Below, piece by piece: positions 28,001 to 34,396 of a stretch of DNA of 64,000 nucleotides. Within the stretch, counting starts at the first letter, position 1, and each line of letters begins with the position of its first letter. The stretch is from Terribacillus saccharophilus (GTDB lineage: Bacteria > Bacillota > Bacilli > Bacillales > Amphibacillaceae), in assembly GCA_900110015.1 (NCBI GenBank), contig FOCD01000007.1, positions 1 through 64,000 on the forward strand, given 5' to 3'. A model generated the notes under the pieces. The model had not been told where the DNA came from and searched no databases. It was given only the letters and a program-made list of their open reading frames with translations. A program made the translations under genes and the position numbers.

Positions 28001-28178
28001 CTTGCATGAATATGCTGGTGGTACACAGCAGGTGACGATACATCCTGAGTTCGAGTATAGCTTCTGGCAGGAATGTGATTTGAGGGAAAGAAACATAGAT
28101 CAAAGCCCTCAGGAAGGCAGTATAGAATTATCCTTAACTCCATATGAAATAAAAACAATTCGTATATCCAGATCATGA
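25047..28178 (+). CDS. Alpha-mannosidase, GH38
   Basis: A 1043-residue cytosolic GH38 enzyme without a signal peptide. The zinc and catalytic regions are visible: GHTHIDVAWLWRLKHTREKA (about 246-265), the nucleophile Asp in WLEADCN (about 322), WLPDVFGYSWALPQI, and the C-terminal beta domains. It releases mannose from alpha-mannosides imported by the upstream ABC system. Some bacterial relatives act on 2-O-(6-phospho-mannosyl)-glycerate, but those accompany a PTS, which is absent here. GGAGTG precedes the start, and a strong terminator begins at the stop codon. Confidence 0.93.
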   Translation: MLSLKELQLERRIEELENYRYRDRRDLQHFLALEDQEKKVAPEVPGLSEFTEKLHVGEHWKGRDRYLWLAKEIALPKEWAGKQVVGVFDFGKTGGGGNSGFESQCYVNNVMHQAVDSNHQELFFEDDWHEDSILLAFRLWSGLEGGGTRVDQEHQIKRAEVALFDEQTDDLYYTGFAILETIRVLDVNAAERVQLLSLLDQTVRLIDWSSPGSDTFYDSIYEANDYLQKELDNLDSDSPITIRCIGHTHIDVAWLWRLKHTREKAGRSFSTVLRLMEKFPDYKFLQTQPQLYSYVKQDFPELYAQIKERIADGQWEVDGAMWLEADCNLPSGESLVRQILQGAKFIQEEFGKDVNYLWLPDVFGYSWALPQILSKAGINTFLTSKISWNQFNRMPNDTFTWRGLDGSEVLTQFITTPDPSPRENTWFATYNGQILPDTVTGTWDNYKNKALTKELLLSYGYGDGGGGVNRTMLEMRRRLDRMPGLPNVKTGDVKSYFESLHDQTKNTSEFMPIWDGELYLEYHRGTYTSQAYNKKMNRRMELELRETEFLHVWKAIQADDFLRYPSSTLEEVWRTVLRNQFHDIIPGSSIREVYEDSEAEYEEAYAKLQGLQKDATADLVTDKEHTWSIVNSSSWEMDGIIKIETEDQGVWEDENGSSLVAQKHKDGWLVEVPAVPGTGRKQVHLKTDKKVSEQEDEWFELKNRELVTPFYEASFNEYGQLQSLYDRKAKRHVLAESENGNVFQVFEDKPLDYDAWDIDLFYQEKKKEVTNLLDFTLKEAGPLQLVIEACWQYGRSTIHQDIIFYRNQKVIDFKTEVDWHERQQLLKTAFPVRIRATEATYDIQYGNVKRPTHWNTSWDIARFESVAHQWVDFSEQNYGVSLLNDCKYGHDIKDHTIRLSLIKSAIAPDIEQDQGRHIFSYSLYPHEKGWVEANTVQEAWKLNQPFQVYCGENDKAGERLFSIDNTNVQLDAIKKAEDNEDIIIRLHEYAGGTQQVTIHPEFEYSFWQECDLRERNIDQSPQEGSIELSLTPYEIKTIRISRS

Positions 28179-28208
28179 GAAAAGCCCTTTATGGGCTTTT
28201 CTTTTTTA
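28178..28208 (+). terminator. Terminator of the mannoside operon
   Basis: A perfect 10-bp stem, AGAAAAGCCC and GGGCTTTTCT, around TTTAT, followed by a T-run. Confidence 0.9.
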
Positions 28209-28246
28209 CTGTATACTTTCGTTTATAAAAGCAAAGGGGAATGCAT

Positions 28247-28687
28247 ATGCGTACTTTCGGAAATAAGGTATTAGGAAAACACTATATGGAAAGACAAGCT
28301 GTATACGGAATATTGCACGGCCCCTCTGGAAAAATAGGTGTGATTCGGTTAAGAAACGACCACTTGCTAATGTTACCTGGAGGAGGAATAGAGAACGGCG
28401 AGAGCGAAGTGGATTGCCTGGCAAGAGAGGTCCGGGAGGAAACTGGCTACACGATAAACAAGCCAGCATTCCTATGTCAAGGAACACAATACTTTCAGTC
28501 CAGAGATGCTAGTCACTACATTCAAAATATAGCGAGTTTCTACAGCTGTTCATTAGGAGTTAAACTGACAGAACTAGTGGAAGAAGATCATGAATTAATT
28601 TGGCTGACGCCTGAAGAAACAACGAGTGGCTTATTTCATCAGCACCAAGCATGGGCAGTACGGCAATACTTCGGATTACTAGATTAA
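28247..28687 (+). CDS. Nudix hydrolase
   Basis: A 146-residue protein with a complete Nudix box, GGGIENGESEVDCLAREV followed by REETGY, matching Gx5Ex7REUxEExGU. It hydrolyses a nucleoside diphosphate linked to some moiety X. The loop FSCSLGVKLTE-like region and LTPEE are common to MutT-type members. ATG 28247 is preferred to 28241 because AAAGGGGA abuts the earlier codon. It is a single-gene unit between two terminator or promoter regions. Confidence 0.88.
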   Translation: MRTFGNKVLGKHYMERQAVYGILHGPSGKIGVIRLRNDHLLMLPGGGIENGESEVDCLAREVREETGYTINKPAFLCQGTQYFQSRDASHYIQNIASFYSCSLGVKLTELVEEDHELIWLTPEETTSGLFHQHQAWAVRQYFGLLD

Positions 28688-28710
28688 ACGGCCATTTGCC
28701 TATATCTGCT

Positions 28711-28738
28711 TTGGATTCTTACTTTCCTATAGTATACT
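28711..28738 (+). promoter_or_regulatory. Sigma-A promoter of the MerR-like gene
   Basis: TTGGAT (28711-28716), a 16-bp spacer and TATACT (28733-28738). Confidence 0.6.
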
Positions 28739-28748
28739 TTAGGAAAGT
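28721..28748. promoter_or_regulatory. 28-bp near-perfect palindrome over the -10, probable operator
   Basis: Arms ACTTTCCTA (28721-28729) and TAGGAAAGT (28740-28748) flank TAGTATACTT. Thirteen of the fourteen base pairs match across the centre. The -10 lies inside, so a bound dimer would repress; the following MerR-like gene is the natural candidate for autoregulation. Confidence 0.7.
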
Positions 28749-28777
28749 GTTTCCAGTTATACATATAGCAAGGGGGA

Positions 28778-29197
28778 ATGGATTTGTCTGAACAAGAAAT
28801 GCAGTATACGGCAAAAGATTTGGCAGCTTCATTGGATGTGACAACCTCGACGCTTCGAAGATGGGCAATAGCATTGGAAAGTGCTCATTATCCTTTTCAG
28901 CGGAATGAAAAAGGACAGCGAATATATACAGAACAGGATATCGCTACATTTGAAGAGTTAAAGAAATTACTTGGAGAAAAGATGACCTTTGCGGATGCAA
29001 TCCAGCAGCTCACCGGGCATACCAAGACTAATGAGAAAAAGTCAGAAACAGAGAAATTGAATATAACTGCGGAGGAACTGGAGAAGCTTGTCTCACGTGC
29101 AGTGAAAAAAGCAGTGAAGAAAGAACGGGAAAAGCTGTTCAAGCAGCTGAAGAAACAGATGAAAAAAGAACGGGAAAAGCTGAAAGAGAAATCTTGA
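28778..29197 (+). CDS. MerR-type HTH protein with basic coiled-coil tail
   Basis: A 139-residue protein with a MerR-like helix-turn-helix (YTAKDLAASLDVTTSTLRRW, about 10-30, then YPFQRNEKGQRIYTEQDI) and a C-terminal, very Lys/Glu-rich coiled coil (about 85-139). The layout resembles RacA or DUF3967-type proteins, but it is shorter than RacA. AAGGGGG is close to ATG 28778; TTG 28784 is an equally spaced alternative. It stands alone between its promoter palindrome and a terminator. Confidence 0.72.
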   Translation: MDLSEQEMQYTAKDLAASLDVTTSTLRRWAIALESAHYPFQRNEKGQRIYTEQDIATFEELKKLLGEKMTFADAIQQLTGHTKTNEKKSETEKLNITAEELEKLVSRAVKKAVKKEREKLFKQLKKQMKKEREKLKEKS

Positions 29198-29198
29198 T

Positions 29199-29224
29199 AA
29201 GGTCACTATGGTGATCTTTTTTAC
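29199..29224 (+). terminator. Terminator of the MerR-like gene
   Basis: AAGGTCAC and GTGATCTT pair (one G-U) around TATG, followed by a T-run. Confidence 0.75.
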
Positions 29225-29344
29225 TATCTTAAAGAAGATACGCCTCAATCTAAATGATACAAAAAACTGAAATTTTAGTCTAGTCTTTTTTTTATTTGAT
29301 GCCAAAATAGAATTGTATTCGATTATAAATTAGGAGGCGTTATT

Positions 29345-30091
29345 ATGAAGCAAAATATTTATGACAATGAAGCATTTTTTGAGAAATACAAAGCTCTGCG
29401 TGAAGATCCAGTGAATTACAATGAACTGTTGGAGCAGCCAGAGATAAAACGTATGCTGCCCGACTTAAAGGACAAACATGTATTGGATATCGGCTGTGGT
29501 ATGGGAGACTTGGCAATGTATTGTGCCGAGCGAGAAGCAGCAAGTGTGACTGCTTTAGATCCATCCAGCAAAATGCTACAGGAAGCAAGAACCAGAAATA
29601 ATCATCCCGCAATCGAATATGTTCAAACAGCATTAGAGGATGCAGTGCTGAAAAAAGAGAGCTATGACATTGCTGTCAGTTCACTTGTAATGCATTATGT
29701 TGCAGATTACGATGCGGTCATCCAGTCTATCCATGCTGCTCTGAAGGAAGACGGTATCCTCTTGTTCTCTACCGAACATCCAATTGTAACTGCCAGAAAA
29801 GAAGGCGACAAGTGGATTTTGGATGAAGAAGGGAACCGGATTCATTTCGCGGTGGACAACTACCAGGAGCTAGGCAGGCGTGAAGTAAAATGGTATGTAA
29901 ATGGAGTAGTATACTACCATCGGTCGATTGCTGCACTATGCAACGGACTTATACAGAATGGATTTAGTCTAGAAGAGGTATCGGAGCCAATGCCAAATGA
30001 AGCGGCAATTGCTCAGCTGCCGCGGATAGAGCATGAACTGCGCCGGCCATCCTTTATTATTTTGAAGGCGAGAAAGAGAGCCCGTCCTTAA
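29345..30091 (+). CDS. Class I SAM-dependent methyltransferase
   Basis: A 248-residue methyltransferase with motif I HVLDIGCGMGDLAMYC (about 44-60), motif II TALDPSSKML and SSLVMHYVADYD. The N-terminal ANQNIYDNEAFF-like segment (here KQNIYDNEAFFEKYKALRE) is typical of a Bacillus group of small-molecule methyltransferases of unknown substrate. TTAGGAGGCG sets the start. Its last codons lie inside the hairpin shared with pabB. Confidence 0.83.
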   Translation: MKQNIYDNEAFFEKYKALREDPVNYNELLEQPEIKRMLPDLKDKHVLDIGCGMGDLAMYCAEREAASVTALDPSSKMLQEARTRNNHPAIEYVQTALEDAVLKKESYDIAVSSLVMHYVADYDAVIQSIHAALKEDGILLFSTEHPIVTARKEGDKWILDEEGNRIHFAVDNYQELGRREVKWYVNGVVYYHRSIAALCNGLIQNGFSLEEVSEPMPNEAAIAQLPRIEHELRRPSFIILKARKRARP

Positions 30092-30102
30092 TGGACGGGC
30101 TC
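30078..30102. terminator. Hairpin built from the overlapping 3' ends of two convergent genes
   Basis: GAGCCCGTCC (30078-30087) and GGACGGGCTC (30093-30102) form a perfect 10-bp stem around TTAAT. The stop codons of both convergent genes lie in the loop, and T-runs are weak on both sides. Confidence 0.7.
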
Positions 30103-31821
30103 CATTTCTACCCAGCCTCGAATGCTATTGATTAGCCAGATGCGAGAAGCGGTTTGGAGATCAGCTTTCGTCAAGACAGCTTCTTGAATCGTACCTTTTT
30201 CCACTAATTCTTCTCGTAATGTCCCTGGCAGAAGACCGCTGGCAACCAGAGGCGTAAGCAGTTTGTCATCCTGTTCGATGACAAGATTGCCAATCGTAAA
30301 TTCGGTCAGCTCGCCAGCTTCATTCCAAAGCAGTGTATCGAACAAGTCAGGCTTCTTTATTTTATAATCTTCATATATTTTACGATAAGTAGTCTTGTGA
30401 TAATAATATCGATTTGTTCTGTCGATTGGCGTGGCAGCTAAAGCAAATTTCTGCTTGGTTTCTATCGATGCTGCCAATTCACCATAAAGTAACTCAAGCA
30501 CTCCGCTTTGATCAGCAAGAAGACGTATTCGATGTGATTGTCCGGGATACTCATTTTGGTGCTGATGCAGAAGCTTGCGGATAGCTGCTTCTTTAATAGA
30601 AATGCTGAAATAATCTGCTGACTGCAACAAACGATGAATATGCCTGTTTTCTAGCGTAAATTCACCATTTAAATATGCGATTGTTTCCAGCAACTTAAAA
30701 TCTGGAAGCTGCTCCTGCAGTACAGATGATTTGGCGATTGCTTCCTCATACTCACCCTTAGAAGTAGAATCCCAAGTGATACCTCCGCCAACGCTGTAGG
30801 TTGCCCGCTTTTCGACCTTGTCGACAATTGCTGTCCGGATTGGCACATTGAAGACAGCTTCGCCGCCTGGTTCGATATAGCCGATGGCACCACAGTACAT
30901 CTCGCGCGGTTCGGGTTCGAGGTTCGTAATTACTTTCATTGTGCTCGCTTTAGGAGCTCCTGTAATCGATCCGCATGGAAAGAGAGCACGCATAATATCG
31001 GTGATCGTTGTGCCTGGGACTGTTTCAGCTTCGACAGTTGAAGTCATCTGGTAAACGGTAGGGTACTTTTCAATTGTATATAAAGCCGGAACATGCACAC
31101 TACCAAGCTTGGCAATTCTGCTGATGTCGTTGCGCAGCAGATCGACAATCATGACATTCTCGGCACGGTCTTTGACCGAGGCAGCTAGTGTTTCCCTCTG
31201 TTCAAGGTCCTGTGTGTATGTAAGTCCACGCTTGATTGTCCCTTTCATCGGTTTTGTAATGATACGTTTTCCATCCCAGCGGAAAAATAATTCGGGAGAA
31301 GAGGATAGAATTGCAGTATCTTCCCAAGCCAAATAGGCAGTATAATCGGCGCGCTGTGCTCGCTGCATTTGGCGGAAAAGAGCAGCAGGATCACCAGCAA
31401 AGGCTGTGCGCAGACGCATCGTATAATTCGTCTGATATGTATTGCCAGCAGCAATCTCCTCTTTAATAGTCTGGATAGCTTGATTGTATGCTGTTTTTGA
31501 AATTGCTGGCTGCCAGTTCAGCTTGTGCGGTGCTGTATCAATTGATTCTGGCTGTTCTTCACAAAAGGTCTTGTAAATAGCGAATTGCAATAGAGGCAGC
31601 TTTGATCCTGCTGCAGTGACATAGCTTGGATCGAATGCACCAGCAGCTTCATAGGAAAGGTAGCCGGCAGCGTAAAATCCTTGTTCTGTATATGCTTGCA
31701 CCTGCTCCAGGCAGGGGATGACATCATCTATTGTGTATGCAGTAAGCAGTGTATGCTGATCTGTGAAACGCCGATGCTGTGTTTGTCCATTTGTGTCAGC
31801 AAAATTGAAATAAGCGTACAT
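30088..31821 (-). CDS. pabB: Fused aminodeoxychorismate synthase component I and 4-amino-4-deoxychorismate lyase
   Basis: A 577-residue bifunctional folate-pathway enzyme. Residues about 1-370 are the chorismate-binding synthase (PMKGTIKRG, FPCGSITGAPKASTM, SVGGGITWDS). Residues about 375-577 are a class IV aminotransferase-fold lyase (DTLLWNEAGELTEFTIGN, PLVASGLLPGTLRE). Together they convert chorismate to para-aminobenzoate with ammonia from a PabA subunit encoded elsewhere. GAAAGGAGAT precedes the start. The pabBC fusion is common in Gram-positive bacteria but not in the B. subtilis pab operon. Confidence 0.92.
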   Translation of the reverse strand: MYAYFNFADTNGQTQHRRFTDQHTLLTAYTIDDVIPCLEQVQAYTEQGFYAAGYLSYEAAGAFDPSYVTAAGSKLPLLQFAIYKTFCEEQPESIDTAPHKLNWQPAISKTAYNQAIQTIKEEIAAGNTYQTNYTMRLRTAFAGDPAALFRQMQRAQRADYTAYLAWEDTAILSSSPELFFRWDGKRIITKPMKGTIKRGLTYTQDLEQRETLAASVKDRAENVMIVDLLRNDISRIAKLGSVHVPALYTIEKYPTVYQMTSTVEAETVPGTTITDIMRALFPCGSITGAPKASTMKVITNLEPEPREMYCGAIGYIEPGGEAVFNVPIRTAIVDKVEKRATYSVGGGITWDSTSKGEYEEAIAKSSVLQEQLPDFKLLETIAYLNGEFTLENRHIHRLLQSADYFSISIKEAAIRKLLHQHQNEYPGQSHRIRLLADQSGVLELLYGELAASIETKQKFALAATPIDRTNRYYYHKTTYRKIYEDYKIKKPDLFDTLLWNEAGELTEFTIGNLVIEQDDKLLTPLVASGLLPGTLREELVEKGTIQEAVLTKADLQTASRIWLINSIRGWVEMEPVH

Positions 31822-31898
31822 GTAATATCTCCTTTCTTGCTCTATTAGTATCTCATATGGCGCACAAGCGGAATAGCTTATCGGAATAGAGTAATTAT

Positions 31899-31925
31899 TG
31901 AAACTATTTCCATATTATTTCCGTA
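31899..31925 (+). promoter_or_regulatory. ECF-sigma-like promoter before two small membrane protein genes
   Basis: TGAAAC (31899-31904) and CGTA (31922-31925) are 17 bp apart, matching the sigma-W/sigma-M/sigma-X type of promoter in Bacillus (TGAAAC, 16-17 bp, CGTA). The start of transcription would fall shortly before the ribosome site at 31944. Confidence 0.55.
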
Positions 31926-31959
31926 GTAGCAGGTACAATCTTTTAGGAGGAGTTGCAAG

Positions 31960-32142
31960 TTGCGGACGATCCAAGTGTTGAAGGAACTAGGATTTTGGGT
32001 GTTTGCATGCATCTATTTAATAGGAATTCGCCCCAATTTGGATGGATATATACTGTGGATACCAGATCTGCTCATCTGTGCGGCTATTGTACTTTCGCTG
32101 ACTGCATACATACTTCGCTTTGGGCGGAAGAATGAGTATTAA
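31960..32142 (+). CDS. Small membrane protein, two helices
   Basis: A 60-residue protein with two hydrophobic segments (about 11-24 and 31-52) and a basic tail RFGRKNEY. The TTG start is set by TTAGGAGGAG eight bases before it; the overlapping frame at 31953 lacks this spacing. I do not recognise a family. It is followed after 18 bp by another small membrane protein gene, and an ECF-type promoter precedes the pair. Confidence 0.6.
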   Translation: MRTIQVLKELGFWVFACIYLIGIRPNLDGYILWIPDLLICAAIVLSLTAYILRFGRKNEY

Positions 32143-32160
32143 TAAGAGGAGGTAACAAGT

Positions 32161-32337
32161 ATGAAACGATTCGGTTATACTGATGCCATTATATTGCTCA
32201 CCTTCATCGTGTTTATGACTAGCATAGATCTTAGTCATATGAAATGGTTGGAAGTCGGAGTTTTGATCGTATACAGTATATGGGCATTCTTGATGGGACT
32301 TAAGACTGTAGCAATCTTAAAACAATCAAAACCATAA
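32161..32337 (+). CDS. Small membrane protein, two helices
   Basis: A 58-residue protein, MKRFGYTDAIILLTFIVFM at its start, with two hydrophobic segments (about 7-24 and 30-47) and a basic C-terminus ILKQSKP. AGAGGAGGT lies seven bases before the ATG, which makes the reading frame convincing despite its size. It is probably co-transcribed with the preceding small membrane protein gene. The function is unknown. Confidence 0.62.
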   Translation: MKRFGYTDAIILLTFIVFMTSIDLSHMKWLEVGVLIVYSIWAFLMGLKTVAILKQSKP

Positions 32338-32395
32338 TAGCCTGCAAGAGCTTTAATCTTAGTTAATTACGTTTATCTCAGATGGAGGTAAGAGA

Positions 32396-32446
32396 ATGCA
32401 TATCACATTACATAAAAAAGCGGGTTTAAAGATATGCGGCGGGTGA
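32396..32446 (+). CDS. Possible 16-residue leader peptide before an acetyltransferase gene
   Basis: ATG at 32396 is preceded by the strong ribosome site GATGGAGGTAAG and starts a frame reading MHITLHKKAGLKICGG, then TGA. The next ATG, of the acetyltransferase, lies two bases after this stop and has only a weak ribosome site. Translation of the leader could thus control the enzyme by coupling. Alternatively the frame is the old N-terminus of the enzyme, now frameshifted. Confidence 0.4.
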   Translation: MHITLHKKAGLKICGG

Positions 32447-32448
32447 TT

Positions 32449-32937
32449 ATGTGCAAAGACATCGTGTTTGCAGAAAAGTTGCTGACTGGTCTGCATCCTT
32501 TTGATGTAAGAAGCACATCAACAATAGCTACTCTGTTTCACGAGGGCTTTAAGGATACGATAGATGCGGAATACAACAGCGCAAATGCTTATCTTGATGA
32601 AATACAGGCTGTGATTGATGGAAGGTACGGGCAATTTCTGTCTTCTTGCTCGTATTACTCTAAAACTTCTGGAAGCATAAGCGGTGTAACGATGGTAACG
32701 CTCTTCCGTTCTGTTCCTTTGCTTGCTTATGTAGTCACAGCTCCGGAATGGCAGGGAAAGGGTGTTGCCACTGCTTTAATACAGTCTAGTGAGCAGGCAT
32801 TAGTTCGACAAGGCTACAATAAACTTTACTTGGTCGTGACTAAACAAAATTATCGAGCAAGCTCACTTTATCGGACATTAGGATTCCGCGAAGTAGGGGA
32901 GAACTGGGATTTGGTATTGAGAAGGGAGAAGCAGTAG
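32449..32937 (+). CDS. GNAT acetyltransferase
   Basis: A 162-residue GNAT with motif A AYVVTAPEWQGKGVATALI (about 93-111) and motif B LVVTKQNYRASSLYRTLGF. The N-terminal STIATLFHEGF segment resembles amino-acid-type GNATs. ATG 32434 is an alternative start; I prefer 32449 because it follows the stop of a leader frame that has a strong ribosome site. The stop overlaps the next GTG start by one base. Confidence 0.78.
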   Translation: MCKDIVFAEKLLTGLHPFDVRSTSTIATLFHEGFKDTIDAEYNSANAYLDEIQAVIDGRYGQFLSSCSYYSKTSGSISGVTMVTLFRSVPLLAYVVTAPEWQGKGVATALIQSSEQALVRQGYNKLYLVVTKQNYRASSLYRTLGFREVGENWDLVLRREKQ

Positions 32938-33461
32938 TGATTAAAGTAAGATTAATCAAAGAGCAAGATGCAGCGGATCTTTTATCGCTGGAACTGCGAA
33001 ACAAGGAGTTCTTTCAGCTTTATACGGGTAAGCGGGATGAACACTTTTATACATTAGATGGCCAGCGGGAGCGTATTGATAGAGCTATTGCTTCTGCTGC
33101 TGAAGATACAGGATATTATTATGTGATTCTTTTAGATGGAGATATTATCGGTATTATCATGCTGTCGGAAGTTGTGCGCTATAATCTTCAGAGCAGTTGG
33201 ATCGGGTATTTTCTTGATAAGGAACAGAACGGAAAAGGATATATGACTGAGGCGGTACGCCAGGTAGTGGGTTTTGCTTTTGATGAATTGAATTTTCATC
33301 GGTTAGAGGCAGGTGTCATGCCGCATAATATCGGTTCAATCAAAGTGTTATTAAAGGCAGGGTTCCATAAGGAAGGTATCGCCAAGCAGAATGTCAAAAT
33401 CAATGGAAAGTGGCAGGATCATCAAACTCTTGCTATCATTAACCCTCGGGACCTCATGTAA
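32937..33461 (+). CDS. GNAT acetyltransferase, RimJ/RimL type
   Basis: A 174-residue GNAT with the RimJ/RimL pattern SSWIGYFLDKEQNGKGYMTEA and HNIGSIKVLLKAGFHKEG. This type acetylates ribosomal-protein N-termini or other amines; the target is not evident. The GTG start overlaps the preceding stop (TAGTG) with AGAAGGGAGAAG upstream, so the two acetyltransferases are coupled. Confidence 0.84.
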   Translation: MIKVRLIKEQDAADLLSLELRNKEFFQLYTGKRDEHFYTLDGQRERIDRAIASAAEDTGYYYVILLDGDIIGIIMLSEVVRYNLQSSWIGYFLDKEQNGKGYMTEAVRQVVGFAFDELNFHRLEAGVMPHNIGSIKVLLKAGFHKEGIAKQNVKINGKWQDHQTLAIINPRDLM

Positions 33462-33477
33462 AGGAGAGGGTAAATAG

Positions 33478-33669
33478 ATGAACAAATGGCTGCTTATAGC
33501 TGGGGTATTGGTAGAAATCATCGGTATCCTGTTAATATTGTTCTGGCGAGTTGATGATATGATTGCAATAATTACTGGTATAGCAATTATCGTCATTGGG
33601 ATAGTACTTTTCCAGATTGGATATTGGCGTATCATAAGAGCTCGTAAAAGAGGAATGAAGAGAAGATAA
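33478..33669 (+). CDS. Small membrane protein, two helices
   Basis: A 63-residue protein made of two hydrophobic segments (about 4-22 and 28-48) and a strongly basic tail RIIRARKRGMKRR that would stay in the cytoplasm. AAAGGAGAGGG precedes the ATG. It follows the acetyltransferase by 16 bp and ends at a terminator. No family recognised. Confidence 0.6.
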   Translation: MNKWLLIAGVLVEIIGILLILFWRVDDMIAIITGIAIIVIGIVLFQIGYWRIIRARKRGMKRR

Positions 33670-33672
33670 AGA

Positions 33673-33712
33673 AGCTGGCTGATAGGGGAAACTCAATCAG
33701 CTGGCTTTTTTT
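33673..33712 (+). terminator. Terminator after the acetyltransferase/small membrane protein unit
   Basis: AGCTGGCTGAT and ATCAGCTGGCT pair over 11 bp with two wobbles around AGGGGAAACTCA, followed by a T-run. Confidence 0.78.
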
Positions 33713-33788
33713 AAACTGAAATTTACGCTATGTCCGCCGGCTGTTCTGCTGTGCTAATGTTATCCAATGAAAAGGGGTGTTATTAAAA

Positions 33789-34196
33789 ATGAAGAGCAAG
33801 TCATCTTCTATTACGATCTCTCTTATATGCTGTTGTATCTTCCTATCTTGTCATACGGTTAAAGCCTCATCAGACCCCAACTCATCCGTATCTATAAAAA
33901 ACAAAAGTACAGACATTTTTATTTGCAGTTCAGATCAAGTCTATCAAGAGACTAACGGAACATATACGACAGAAGATTTCCAAAACGTAAAACCAGTTGA
34001 GATGCCAGTGGCTGAAGAATCTTGGCTGGAAACTTTGCTGAATAACTTTATAAATAATGACATAGAAACAATCTCATCTGATACAGATCAAATGAGTCCA
34101 CAAATAATTCCCATAAGGCAAAAGCCAATAAACCTTTATCCGCAAAGCTCCTACATTCATTGTTTGCTGTCTGCCTATATGAACGCAGATTTCTAA
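33789..34196 (+). CDS. Small secreted protein, unknown
   Basis: A 135-residue protein with an N-terminal signal peptide (MKSKSSSITISLICCCIFL) probably cut near KASS; an FLSC sequence makes a lipoprotein possible, but it does not fit the lipobox well. The mature part is Ser/Thr/Asn/Asp-rich and contains SWLETLLNNFINND. I chose ATG 33789, nine bases after AAAGGGGTG, over GTG 33777. The codon use is more AT-rich than that of its neighbours. The function is unknown. Confidence 0.58.
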   Translation: MKSKSSSITISLICCCIFLSCHTVKASSDPNSSVSIKNKSTDIFICSSDQVYQETNGTYTTEDFQNVKPVEMPVAEESWLETLLNNFINNDIETISSDTDQMSPQIIPIRQKPINLYPQSSYIHCLLSAYMNADF

Positions 34197-34347
34197 GCTA
34201 ATCACCTCTCCTAATTAGATAGGTCATAAAGTCTATAAAACTCCAAATATCTCTCTATCTTGTCGCCTTACGTAGTGAATAATACCTTAAAAATGTCATC
34301 TAATTATATTCCATTTTTACCAAATTACTTTACAAATCTGGAAGTTT

Positions 34348-34355
34348 ACCGATAT
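34348..34355 (+). promoter_or_regulatory. Sigma-D-like -10 element before the chemoreceptor gene
   Basis: ACCGATAT matches the motility sigma-D -10 consensus GCCGATAT in seven of eight positions and lies about 40 bp before the start. The -35 (TTTA at 34329-34332, consensus TAAA) is poor. Confidence 0.45.
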
Positions 34356-34396
34356 ATAGTAATAGAGTGAAATTTTACGAATAGGGGCTTGATGTG

